Part shown: positions 36,042 through 47,508 of the stretch, piece after piece
Layout: each line of letters opens with the position of its first letter
Position numbering within the stretch: position 1 is the stretch's first letter
Assembly: GCA_023614405.1 (NCBI GenBank)
Contig: CM042694.1
Coordinates: forward strand, 482,147,392 to 482,211,391
Direction of reading: 5' to 3'
Length of the DNA stretch: 64,000 bases
Source: Avena insularis
Taxonomy: Eukaryota; Streptophyta; Magnoliopsida; Poales; Poaceae
The notes under the pieces: generated by a model
The model's input: only the letters and a program-made list of their open reading frames with translations
What the model was told of the DNA's origin: nothing
The model's database searches: none
Program-made: the position numbers and the translations under genes

Positions 36042-36650
36042 AACTTTAGCCGGATCACGCTGAGCAGTCCCGGGTCGAGCGAGGTAGTCCCCGGGTTTGC
36101 TGAGGCAGTCCCCGGGTCTCGCGTACTACCTCCCGTGTCAATGTCCATGGGCTCAGCTCCGGATTCTGTATCTTCCGGGACATAGATCGAGTCGGTTCCT
36201 GGGGACGGCCTGATAGATGGTTTTCTGAGGTGTTCAAATGCTACACCCGGTGGAATTGCCTGTCGGGTTGATCCGAGCTTCGATAGCATGTCGGCAGCCT
36301 CGTTTTCCACTCGAGGTACATGGTGAAATTCACACCCCTCAAAGTAACCAGATATCTTCTGCACATGAAACCTGTACAGTGACATGTTTGGATCCAGGGT
36401 GTCCCACACTCCGGACACTTGCTGCACCACCAAATCTGAGTCGCCAAAGCATATTATCCGATGTATGCCAATCTCTTTTGCCACTTTGAGCCCATGCACA
36501 AGAGCCTCGTACTCAGCGACATTGTTTGATGCCGCGAAATGGATCTATAATACGTATTTTAGCTGGTCCTTCTTTGGCGAGGTAAGCACAACCCCGGCGC
36601 CTAAGCCGGTTTTGGTTTTCGACCCGTCAAAGTCCCTCTTCCAGTAGTTC
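36042..36650 (-). pseudogene. E second (archaeal-type) RNase H
   Basis: Visible motifs are FDGSKTKTGLGAG (catalytic Asp), NNVAEYEALVHGL (Glu) and FGDSDLVVQQVSG (Asp), then HHVPRVENEAADMLSKL. A stop interrupts the frame near 36545. The C-terminal linker before integrase contains Pro/Gly/Thr repeats coded by three copies of a CCCCGGGT-containing unit (36066-36120). A second RNase H between the first RNase H and integrase is a hallmark of Tat-lineage Gypsy elements. Confidence 0.8.
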
Positions 36651-36719
36651 GGATCTGGTGGCGGTGGTTCGTATTGTACCGCCAATCTACAAAAAGTCCG
36701 CCACAGCTTGAGACTTGAT

Positions 36720-38016
36720 TTCTTCTCTTCAGATTGGGGCGATAAGGATAGGAGCTAGCTTAATTGCCCATTTTGCAATTGCACTTGCACCTCCTTGTTA
36801 CCCATTATCTCGGATATGGGAGCTTCACATATCACTTTGATGGGGTGTTCCTCAAAGTAATGCTTTAACTTCTTTGCCGCCATATAGACACCATATGACA
36901 CCTTTTGAAAGTGTGGGTAGTTCTGTTTTGAGGCAGATAATACCTCAGTAATGCTCTAACACCGCCTCTTGCACCACTCTCTTCATTGCGCTCTACTACA
37001 ATCACTGCACTTACAACTCGGTTGGTTGCGGCTATGTAGAGCAACATTGGCTCCTTTGATAGTGGAGAGGCTAACACGGGTGCAGTGGCCAACATCTTTT
37101 TTAAGTGGGCAAAGGCTTCATCGTCTTGTGGTGTCCAAACGAACTTATCCGACTTTTTCATGAGTCGGTAGAGAGGCAATGCCTTTTCTCCCAACCGACA
37201 TACAAACCGACTCAACGATGCTAGGCACCCAGTGAACTTCTGGACATCGTTAAGACACTTCGGCAACTCCATTCGTTCAATGGCCCAAATCTTAGTTGGA
37301 TTAACTTCGATACCTCGGCTGGAGACGAGAAATCCGAGTAATTTTCCAGCCGGGACACCGAAGGTACATTTTTCCAGGTTAAGCTTCATCCGGAACCTTC
37401 TCAAGTTCGCGAATGTCTGCCTGATCTCGTCAAGGTGCGTTTTGCTTTCCTTGGTCTTGATAACCACATCATCCACGTATACTTGTACGTTTTGACCTAT
37501 TTGGTCATACAAACATTTTTGCATACATCTTTGGTACGTTGCACCTGCATTACGTAAAGCAAACGGCATAGTGCGATAGCAATAAGCCTCGTACGGGGTG
37601 ATAAACACAGTCTTTATTTGATCATCTGGATTTAGAGGTATCTGGTGGAAACCAGAATATGCATCAATGAATGACAACATTTCACATCCTGCAGTTGAGT
37701 CTATGACCTGATCTATCCTCGGCAGTGGAAATGGATCTTTTGGACACGCCTTATTCAGGTTCGTGTAATCGATACACATACGCCAAACCACTGCCACGTT
37801 CGGATCATCCTTCTTCTTTTCTACCAGCACCGGATTAGAGAGCCAATCCGGATACAGTACTTCCATGATAAATCCTGCTGCTAGCAACCGAGCTATCTCG
37901 TCTCCAATGACTTTTCTCCTATCCTCGGCGAAGCGGTGGAGACGTTGCTTCACCGGCCTTGCTCCGGGTCTTATGTTCAAAGAGTGCTCGGCCAACTCCC
38001 TCGGAACACCTTGCAA
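36720..38016 (-). pseudogene. E reverse transcriptase and first RNase H (broken at the end)
   Basis: The frame 38016-36865 covers RT. It includes VWRMCIDYTNLNKACPKD, PLPRIDQ, FIDAYSGFHQI, a RNAGATYQRCM segment and the catalytic YVDD box (VQVYVDDVV). The connection and early RNase H follow (FVWTPQDDEAF). Near 36920 the frame shifts and the remaining RNase H sequence is scattered to about 36720. The YVDD box is kept, but stops just upstream (38080 and ~38028) cut it off from protease and gag. Confidence 0.9.
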
Positions 38017-38079
38017 ATCATGTGTGGATCAAGCAAAAATGTCTCGATTCTCACGGAGGAAGTTGACGAGCTCGCTTTC

Positions 38080-38990
38080 CTATTTATCAGTTAACCCGGC
38101 ACCAATTGTTACGGTGCGCTCCGGGAACATGTCATCAACTGGAACCTTCTTGGTATCCTTTGTGGCTTGGAATGAAACGCTACCATGCAGGTTACTCAAC
38201 GCCGGCATATACTGCTGCGCGGACTGAGCTAATGCCGCCACCTCTTGGATTTTTCTTTTCTCTTGCGCAATCACGAGTGACTCGGCTAGGTTAGACCCAG
38301 CTGAGGCACACTCAATGGAACGTCGGAAATCTCCAGCAATGGTAATCACTCCATTTGGCCCGGGCAATTTCATCTTCAGATAACTGATGTGGCAGCTTGC
38401 CATGAACTTGTTCAATGCTGGTCTTCCGAGTAACGCGTGATACGCACTTTCCAAGTTCACCACCTCAAACTCCAGATTCTCAGTTCGGCAATTATCTCTC
38501 GTGCCGAATAGCACGTCAGCCCGGACTTTGCCTATGGGCTCACAAGAAATGCCTAGTACAATACCATGGAAAGTTGTCCTTGTAGCCTAGAGCATGTTCT
38601 CCGAGATACCCAACTTGCGCATTGTATCCGCATACATGATGTTAATGCTACTGCCATTGTCAATCAGTACCTTGGAGAACCTCACATTGATGTTCGGCCC
38701 AATGAATGTCGGGTCCAGCACTAGCGCATACGAACCTGGACTCGGCATAAGCTTGGGATGATATTTGATGTTCCAGGTGATTTCTTGGTCCGACCAAGGC
38801 ATGTACCTAAATCACTGGCATTACCGCATTGACCTCCATATGTCGGTGCTGCAAGCTCTTTCTATCTGTTTCCTCAGTCGTGAACACACAATAGCTCTGG
38901 TGATGTTCTCTGTACTCATTCCTCCCCTCGTTTCCGGGGTACCTCTGATGCGGCTGGTGCTGATTTTCCACCTGATGCACTGCATCCCTT
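38080..38990 (-). pseudogene. E retropepsin-like protease (broken)
   Basis: The active-site region reads VLIDNGSSINIMY (38802-38587 frame), with Asp kept and N-G-S in place of the usual x-G-S. TAG at 38587 splits it from the second half (38514-38080), which has YHALLGRPALNKF. It is in the same frame as the downstream RT, with further stops at 38080-38082 and about 38028, as expected of a single gag-pol polyprotein that has decayed. Confidence 0.82.
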
Positions 38991-39034
38991 CTCTCATTGT
39001 TGCCATACCTCGTCGGAGGGGGAGGCAACATTAG

Positions 39035-41293
39035 CTATTGCGTGTTTGCTCCAGAGAGCAATTGCTGCCGGGGTAACTCCTGCCGAGGTTGATCATTCCG
39101 GGGTGCCTGAGCATTCCCCGAACCACCTTGTTCTATCTTACGCATCCACTCACATTGCCTCGTTGTGTGACCCGCCGGGCTATTCAGATTTGGCGTGTGA
39201 AACTTACACGGCTGGTCCAACATCGACTCATAGGTATACCTCGGACGGTCTTTCTTTTCTTGCCATTGTTTCTTTTGCTCCGGCGTCCATGTTTTCTTGC
39301 CATCGTTTCTTGGAGTCCATTGCCCTCCAGTTTTCTGGCGCTGGTTGCTCCCTGCTCCGGGTTGATCTTGATTCACAGCTGCAACTTGTTGCGAACCGTA
39401 GCGATGATCCGGTCTATCATCTCTTCTTTTTCCTCTGTAGTCATTCCTCCGAGACAACCCGGCTCCATCCCTCTGATAGTATTCCTCGTTTGACTCATTT
39501 GACGCGAGCCTAGGTTGAGTCGGATTACCCAAAGCATACGAATCGGCAATCTGGATCATCTCTGCCAACGTAATTGGCATTTTCCTTTGCAACTTCATCC
39601 ACAGCTCGCTACCATATCTGCACCCTTGTGCAAACCACGCTATGGCTTGTGACTCTATGACACCCTCACACGAGTTTCTCACGGTACACCACCGGGTCAA
39701 GAATTCACGGTCTGTCTCATTAGGTCTTTGCTTGCACATTGCTAGGGTCTGCGGCCTATTCGGCCTCTGATATGTACTTGAGAAGTTGCTGATAAACATT
39801 TCTTCAAAATCTATCCAGCAGTTGATGCTTCCGGGTGGCAAATTGTTCAACCATACTCTCGATGGACCTTCTAACATCTGGGGTACGTATCGTACAGCCC
39901 ATCTCAAGTTGCCAGTGGCAATTTTCACAGCCGTAGCATAGTTTATCAGCCAATCCTCCGGCTTGGTACTGCCGTCATACGTCTTCATGCCCCTGGGCAG
40001 CTGGAAGTTAGGTACCGGTGGCTCCTTCATGATCTGGGGTCCAAAGCACGCTGGACCCGGCGGACCTTGACATTCGATCTGTTCCGACCTATACAGGCGA
40101 TCCAGTTTCAATCTTGCGTCATCCGGCATCAAATCCCTGCTTCCCAATCTTGAACCTATCACATGATAGTCCGGTCTTGGGTACCCCGTGTTCATCATCT
40201 CCGAATCACCGTCGTTGTACCGGTTTTGCTCCTATGGCGCAACTCTCTGTTGCATACCTCGGCCGGCGCTTTGCTCTTGCCTTGGTATATTCCGCTGCTG
40301 CGGTTGTCCTGCTCCTGCCGAGTTTCGCTGTCCGGCATTGCCATCGACAACGTTCCCTTGACCGGCATTGCCTTGGCCGTGGTTACCTCGGCCAGCTTCA
40401 CATCGGCTCACACTTCGTCGATTGTCATTTTTCCGTGCTTCTTTTGCTTTTCCTGCCCGCGTCGGGTCGTACGGGACGATCTGTTTGTTCCATCTGGCCG
40501 AGGTTACTACTTCTTTTCTCCTTGGACCACCATGAGGTGACGATGCGGCTCCAGCGGATTTCTCCGGGTTACCCATCGCCGAATGGACGATTTTGGAAGC
40601 TCCAGCTCTCTCCGGGTTAGCTCTGAGTAGCTCTTCGTTCTGTCTGTTCGCGATCTGAACTAACTCGTTAACCCTATCTTGTTGTCTTTGACGGGCCTCA
40701 CCCGTCAGAACCTCTAACTCGGATGCAGCCGCATCCGCTGCTCTGAGGTTCTTCGCCGGGGTACTATACTTCGGCAACCCCACGGACAAACAGTTTTCCG
40801 ATTCCTCGGCTCCATTATCACCTTCCCTGTTCATCTCGCTTATGAGATTTCTCCCTTTTACCTTTACCGTATCAACTTTGTTTGCTTTTGCATACTCACG
40901 CAGCGTCATGTTCAACGACTGCTGAGCCGCGGCTATTTTCTTTGCGCCTTCTAGTATTTTTTGCCTAGTTTCCTCTAGCTCGGCCTGTGCCTGCGCCGGA
41001 TCTACCACTGCTGCTACCAGGTTTGCCAAGCTATCCATAGCTTCTCTCAGTACATTCTCAGGCCTCTCTAGTGGGGGTCCTCTACCTTTCCTCGGTGCCT
41101 TCGGTGTTACCTCTGGGTCCGGTGTTGGATCCTTGCTTGCGCCTGCACCCGGCGCAGTCATCATCACTTCAGCACGGTCCGGGGAGCGAGTGATACGCGC
41201 CCCGTGAACCACGCTAAGGGGTGGTTCCCTGCCGACGACGCCACCGCGGATGAATGCATGATACGTCCACAAAGAACGTAGACCTTCGTGCAC
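39035..41293 (-). pseudogene. E gag polyprotein with one internal stop
   Basis: One frame runs from 41293 to 39035, about 750 codons, broken by a single TAG at 40232-40234. The N-terminal half is charged and Ala/Gln/Gly-rich, with a probable coiled coil at about residues 95-130 and low-complexity GNAGQGN repeats near its end. The second half has the retrotransposon gag core (PEDWLINYATAVKIATGN ... GPSRVWLNNLPPGSI ... RQRP-like region) and a C-terminal zinc-finger-like CKFH ... HTTRQCEW. In the family it forms particles around element RNA. Confidence 0.87.
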
Positions 41294-41458
41294 CCAACTT
41301 GACGAAGAGGCCGTGCTGAAGTGGGCGCTGCGTCAAGCAGCCAGCGTTGTTGCTGACGAAGTCCAACGCTCCAAAGCGCTGAACGAGCCCGGAGACGATG
41401 TGTTCGCCGGTGCCAACGAGGTTTCCCGTCCGGATCTTCACCCCTGCTAGCGCCGCTA

Positions 41459-41476
41459 GCCCCACGGTGGGCGCCA
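41459..41476 (-). other. Primer binding site of E
   Basis: On the minus strand TGGCGCCCACCGTGGGGC lies two bases after the LTR end. This site is common in Tat-type grass elements. I am not certain of the matching tRNA. Confidence 0.75.
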
Positions 41477-41478
41477 AC

Positions 41479-43510
41479 TGTCGTGGTGGTGTCACGGCAG
41501 ATGCCATGGATAGGCTAAAGGTGGGGACTAATACACGCTAGGGGAATCCAGGGAGGGATAGTGGAGTGATTCTCCACACAAAAGATTGTATTGCTTTCCT
41601 TTCAAGATTACAAGTGCTCCTAGAGCTATATGGCAAGAGGAGGAAGAAGGAGCTCTCTTACTCTCACCCACAGTTCACCCCCAGAACCTTAGCCAAAATC
41701 GGTATAGAAGAAAACCCAACCCCCTCTACTGAAACCCTAGCCCCCCTTATATAGAGGCGGCCTGGTCTCTGCCTAGGGCATACGTGGAGGCATATTCCTA
41801 AGAATATGCCTCCTCTCAAAGTGGTAACCCGACCGGGGTGCTTTTCCCCCGCGTCACACATGCTTTAGCTCCGTGAGCCTCTGCGGCGCCCGCGTCAGCC
41901 GACACGGGCGTCGTCACCCTTGTCGGCCATGACCCGATGGTCTTGCCCTTGCTTGCTTCGCTCATGCAGTGCGTACCGGGCCTTCTTTTTGACCAGAGAG
42001 ATTCCTTCCTTCTCCCAGAAGCTAAAAGGGACCCGGATCATGGTAGATCTGGCTATACCTGTTCCTGCATACAAGTTAGACAAGCACTTCCGACTTACTC
42101 CTTAAGTCGGTTGATATAATGTTAGGCGACCCCTTGGTCCGGGTTACTCCGTGATCCGGCTTGCCTGGAGGTGACCTGGCCAGCATCCTCTTTGGCCTTG
42201 CCGAACCTCGGCTAACTCGGCCTTTATACCCTGGAGTGACCCTACCCGGGTTATCCTCCCAACATTAGTCCCCGAAGCTGGTGCGGTCTTAGCCGCCTTG
42301 GCCGCTAAGGCCACATCAGGTTCATTTATGTTCGAGCATTGGACATTATTTCCGATTTAGCTCTTTATCTCGGATTATGTGGATTTACGTTCCCTTCGCA
42401 CGTTCCAAGTTTTCACTTGTCGACCGGGTTACCACTTTGACTCGGATCCCATTGATTTGCGTTCCCTCTGCACATTCTAAGTTTTTACCTGCTGTCCGGG
42501 CTACCATGGCTCTATCCGGGCCTTGTTTCCTTCTTTCATACGCCAACCCATGTGGAGGATAATCATTACGTTGTCTTATTTTAAGGGCCTGCACAGTAAC
42601 CGCCGCAGTAATTGTCAGTTATCACTGTGCGAGGGTCACGTCACGCCTGCCTCCTCGTTTACCGCATCAGTGTGTCACGTCATGGGATCACCTCTGCCCT
42701 GTGGACCTCCGTTTGGCTCCTCACTGATTGGCTGAGGCAGTTGATATACGGCCACACCATGTGGCTCATTTGCAGGGCACGATCCCACTCACCCTCTTAG
42801 GGGGTGGTTAAATAGCGGAGGGGCACACCCCTTAGGATTTTTTCCTCTTCTGTGCCCCTCTGCCTGTTGCTCTTCTTCTTCATCTTCCTCGCGACAGTGT
42901 CGCCGCCAGTGCTCCTAGCAGCAGCGCCGCCGCCGCACTTTTCTCCGTGCCTCTGCGTCGCAGCCACCGCTGTGCAACTCCCCCGCCAAGGGTCCTCGCC
43001 AATCCAGGCCTCTGATCCCCGCCGCCACTAGCGCCAGCGAGGGTAGCGAGTACGAGATGATGGAGGAGGAGCTCGTCGTCGTCGAGCAAGAAATGGAGGA
43101 GGACGCTGCTACGGCGGACCGTGGTGCGTGGGCCGGGTCATGGGTCTGTCAAGATGACCTTGACTAGCTCTACCGGACCAGACGCATCCCTGCCGGCGTC
43201 GTCGCTCGTCTCTCCTCCGCCGAACTGGTCCCCTCACCCAATCCGGGTGAGTTCGTCGTGTTCTTGTCCCACTTCCAACGGGGGTTCGGCTTGCCGGCGA
43301 GCGACTTCTTCTGGGATTGGCTTAGCACCTACCACTTGCAGCCGCACCACCTTCTAGCCAACGCTATCACTTCTCTCTCTGCTTTTGCTTCTACGATCAA
43401 GGGCTACACCGGACTATGGCCCACGAAGGAGCTGTGGATCCGATTTTTTGGCCTTCGTCGTAACGTCATCCCCAACATCCAAGTTGAGTCAGAGGATAAG
43501 CAGCTCACCC
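41479..43510 (-). repeat. E right LTR (5' LTR), truncated
   Basis: It starts TGTCGTGGTGGTGTC at 41479 (outer end on plus) and is collinear with 27937-29961. It stops abruptly at about 43510, where A2 begins. CAA microhomology at the junction suggests illegitimate joining. Confidence 0.88.
43057..43510 (+). pseudogene. LTR copy of the first part of the antisense gene
   Basis: It matches 29508-29961. The frame opens with ATG 43057 and is stopped by TAG at 43165-43167 after 36 codons. The rest of the domain (LWPTKELWIRFFGLR region) remains readable up to the truncation. It shows that the antisense gene starts inside the LTR. Confidence 0.8.
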
Positions 43511-43572
43511 AAGAAAGTGGATAAAACCAAGCATGGAACATCAAAAATTATAGATACATTTGCAATGTATCA
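43511..43572 (-). repeat. Remnant of the A2 3' LTR
   Basis: On the minus strand TGATACATTGC starts at 43572 and runs 62 bp before joining E. The polypurine tract follows at 43573-43588 on the plus strand (ACATCCCCAAGCTT). Confidence 0.85.
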
Positions 43573-46318
43573 ACATCCCCAAGCTTAACTCCTGCTCGTC
43601 CTCGAGTAGGTAAGTGATAAAAAGAAAGAATAATTTTTGAGGTGACATGCACCATCAAAGACGTGATCAAAGTATTTGTAAAACATTGATAGCTGGGATC
43701 ATAGTACTTCAATCATAACATGAAAGACAAAGTTCTAGCAATAAGACAAAGAAACAATGATACAACATGAAAAGGCACAAACAAAAGATTCATGAATAAC
43801 AATGCTTTGCAAGATATTTGTTTGTTTCACATAAAGAAAACTTAGCATAATAGCATTCAACTTGTCCCTCATAGAGTAGCAAATATAATTGCATAGGACA
43901 CCTTCAAAGTTTATAAGAGTGACTAGATACAAATAGTTTAAAACAAGCAATATCAAGTTATGCATCAATCAACTAGTCTTGGGACAATGCACATAGAACT
44001 AAGAATGGCCACTATGCTCTCAAAGTAGGTGCGTAAAGATAGAAGGTGGAGACTCGATATAATGGTGGAAGAAAGGCCTTTGTAAAAGGAAGTAGGGATT
44101 CAAGTCTCATAAAGAGCTTCCAAAAATTATGGTACTTATAGCTTTCAGCTCTCATTGCCCCTATCATAAGCATCTTGAAGTGATTAAGGTTAAAGTGAAC
44201 AAACTATGGTGTACATGCTTGACGAAGTATAAGTCAGAAATCTCATGTCCCTTGTATACGAGGGTCGCTCCTCATGCTACTCAAGTTTAGTCACCGGTAA
44301 GTTCTTGTCATTGTAAGTACATGTGTATCATAGAGAACCGCCAACGGGGTACCCCTTGCTCGATGATACGGAAGAATCCCCATATCAAAATGACAAGGCA
44401 AGCAGACAACGAGCATCTCAGCATTCTTCTTATTTACCATGGGAATATGGTGCTTTTTTCTCTCTTTCCTCTTTTCATAATATCTTTTTTTCTCTTTTCT
44501 CTTTTTTTCTCAATATAGGACTCTTTTTTTATAAGAAGAGTGCTTCATAGACAGCTCATTATGGTTACGCTGCAGGTTTCCACCATGTCAGCATAGATTA
44601 GACCAGCGGCCCAGGCGTTTATCTAACACATATACATAACTCCATGGACTTACAAGCTCCCCTTTCATTTCACACCGACTACATCCATATACAAAAGAGC
44701 ATGATATCAACTAGGTACAAGTACCAAGTGCAATGTTGAAAAAGTTCCCCATGAAAGCATGGTTCTTCTAATCCCCAACAAATAAGTGCAAGCATATACA
44801 ACATACAAGACACAATGGTTCAAGTTTATTAAGGGCAAGTAAAGTAAAGTGTGCCATCAAGTTTGTGAGAGCTTTAATCACTAGTTTTTTCATAACAAGT
44901 TTAATTTGGAAGGTAAACAAAAGCATGAATATACTTGGAATAGCATAAGCTAATAGGTAGGTATGGTGGACTCTTTTGAATAACTTGGTTTAGGGGGTTA
45001 GATGCATGAGTGGAACTCATACTTTGTTGTGGAGGCTAGAAAAAGACTGGGAGCGACAAACTAAGAGAGCAATAATGGCCATAATCATGCAGAGCGACAA
45101 AACATCATTGATCAAAGCATAAAGTGATACTACAAGTTGAAAACTAAAGGATCATAAAGGCTATGGTGACTTTAGATAGTCATAACATGGTGTGAGCATG
45201 TGCCAAGTCAACCCAAATAAAGCATCAAAGGAGAATACCACTATACTATGCTTTAATATGCTAAAACAACGCATGATTCATCCAAGGCACATTAAGCAAT
45301 CTCAATTGTTTATAACAAGTCATGCTACAGCAAAGAATACTAAGCATAAAGCCAAAACAATATCAAGCATGGCATGATAAAGCATAGACCACAGTCAAAA
45401 ACAAGCTCTTTTTACCATATAAGCATGAACTTTCCTACTCTTTTCCAAACCAAACCAAACTATTTGCAAACCAATGTATGAAAGAGGGGGTCCAACCAAT
45501 TTATTCAGCATACTAAGCAAACCAAGAAAACAAAAACAAAAAAGAAGACACTCCAAGAACAACACAACTGTGCATGAAACAATAAAAATGAAGCGTTTGA
45601 AAGAAACCTGGGATTTTTATTGATGAAGAAGGGGATGCCTTGGGCATCCCCAAGCTTTGACGCTTGTACTTCTTGGATATTTCTTGGGGTGACACACGTG
45701 GCATCCCCAAGCTTGAGCTTTAGTCCATCCTTCATCTCATTACTCATTCCTTCCATACACCTGAAATTTTTCTTCATACAAAACTTCACACAATCTTTAT
45801 TAGCAACATTAGTGCACTCAAGATAAATAAGTCTTAAGGTTCAGTTCTAACACCAAATAAACTTCCATTAGAACACTAGATACTGTAGCACTTCCCTCAA
45901 AAATCTCAATTCCCCAAAAGAACTCAAAAAGGAACCAACAAGAAGCAAATGCAGAAATCTGTCAAAACAGACTAGCAGGTAAAGACGAATTTTTTCGAAG
46001 ACCTTCTTTTGCTCAAATCAAAAAGTTAGATAACCACCTGAGGCAGAAGCACAAAAATTCATGCCTCAAAAAGATGTTCAGAGATTTGACACGAATTTTT
46101 ACGGTGAAGCACAGAAATCTGTTTCGGGACAGCAACTTTCCCAATCATTACTTCTCTCTCATTAGAGGTTACTCTTGGCAAAAAAAGCAAATAAAAAGGA
46201 TAAGGAGCGGTTATTACTAAAGTAATAACTTCCAAGACTCATCTAAAACTTTTGGGTTATCTCCCAATAAGTACTTTTCTTTAACGCCTTTAAGATAGGC
46301 ATAAGAAGCAAGAAAGAA
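43573..46318 (-). other. A2 noncoding 3' region
   Basis: It matches the A1 and A3 3' regions in reverse. It contains the hairpin at 45631-45651, an AATAAA on the minus strand next to it, and a purine-rich tract (minus strand) at about 44455-44533. No gene is supported. Confidence 0.7.
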
Positions 46319-47179
46319 TCAAGTGTTCTCAAATGAAGAAGCATTAAGACCAAATTTCTTGCCCTTACCTCTCTTACTTTTATTCTTAACCTTGGGGAAA
46401 ATATGATTGTTTGGTGGAGAAGAAAGGTGCATGGTCCACTTTCCCACATCTATTATTGCTCCAAGGAGTTCTAATAGGGACCTTCCAAGTGTAATTTGTC
46501 CTTTTCCTGCACATTCAATAACAAGATAATTAGTAGAAATCATTTTCCCAAGGATCTTTGTAAACACTCCTTCAGCTATTCCAAGAGGTAATATGGTAGT
46601 ATTATTAGAAAGAGATATTTCTTTTCCTCCTTCAGTAAGCCCCCAAGTATTCAAAGATTCATAAATCTCTTTGGGCATCAGACAAAATTCAGACATGATA
46701 TCACATCAGGCTTGAAAAGTTTCAGTGTTTATCTCAATCTTTACTATAGGGAGCCACTTTGATGGTTCAGAATTTATTGGAACATAATTGTGATGCTCCC
46801 TAAGCATATTATAGCAATTTTCTAAACTAGTAGTGCTAGTCTTAAGAGTGTTCAACCTAGCAAATATTTTTGCGAAAGACATATCAGTTTGGCTAGGCAA
46901 GTTGTAAGTGAGGATCAATTTCTTTATAGCATTAATAGCATCATCCTCATTACATTGGAGGAAATCTCCTCCCACAACAGCATCTAAAGCATATCTATAG
47001 CAAACAGCAATCCCAAGGTAAAAACTGCTAAGGAACAAGCTTTGAGTCATTTTAGGCTCAGTTTTTTCATGTAAATCAGAGATTCTAGACCAAGCTTCCT
47101 TAAAACTTTCCTCAATTCCTTGTTTAAAAGTGAAAATCATTTCCTCGGGTGACATAGTGACTGGAGCAGGGCTAGACAT
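46319..47179 (-). pseudogene. Degraded gag-retropepsin-like polyprotein of A2
   Basis: Same protein as in A1 (2301-3161), but here the frame is open from ATG 47179 to a TGA at about 46706, just before the protease-like CDI segment; the rest reads from 46696 to 46319. The position where A1 has its stop codes for Glu here. The active-site loop reads FCLMP without D-G-A-S residues, as in A1, so loss of protease motifs predates the split of the two copies, or the family never used it. A late ITLGRSLL and a Lys-rich tail are kept. Confidence 0.75.
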
Positions 47180-47369
47180 AAAGGCAACTTAAGAAAGGGA
47201 CTATTTTTTTGTGTTTTTGAAATAAGAAAGCAAACTAGTAAAACTAATTTTTGTGTGTGTTTTTGATAAAGAAAACAAGCAAACAAAGCAAAAAGAAACT
47301 AAGCAAAACAAAAATAACAAAGTAAAGAGATTGGTTATGAGGGACTCCCCTTGTGAAGATGTCCTTGAC

Positions 47370-47500
47370 TCCCCGGCAACGGCGCCAGAAAAATCTTTGA
47401 TGGCGTGTAGTTGACGTGGGAGATTCTTCTTCTTCCTTCCCCGGCAACGGCGCCAGAAAAATGCTTGATTGCTCTGTGTATGGCGCCAGAAAAATGCTGG
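47370..47500 (-). other. Duplicated primer binding sites of A2
   Basis: Two complete tRNA-Asp-type sites (47370-47387 and 47438-47455, minus strand) and a third half copy (near 47481-47500) lie within 131 bp, each followed on the plus strand by AGAAAAAT. Only the one nearest the LTR would be normal, and that is the half copy. Confidence 0.78.
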
Positions 47501-47508
47501 AGCGTGGT

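Larger units (their letters stand above)
27937..43510 (-). mobile_element. E: Tat-like Gypsy element with antisense gene, truncated on the right
   Basis: Minus-strand pol: gag (41293-39035), protease, RT, RNase H, a second RNase H and integrase (to 34720), with a primer site at 41476-41459. LTR sequence begins at 27937 and 41479 with TGTCGTGGTGGTGTCACGG and is collinear for about 2 kb. The right LTR is cut at 43510 by A2. A plus-strand multi-exon gene (29508-34106) lies between the LTR end and pol. The second RNase H and the antisense gene both point to the Tat/Grande group. E sits inside the A3-type LTR at 27936. Confidence 0.88.
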
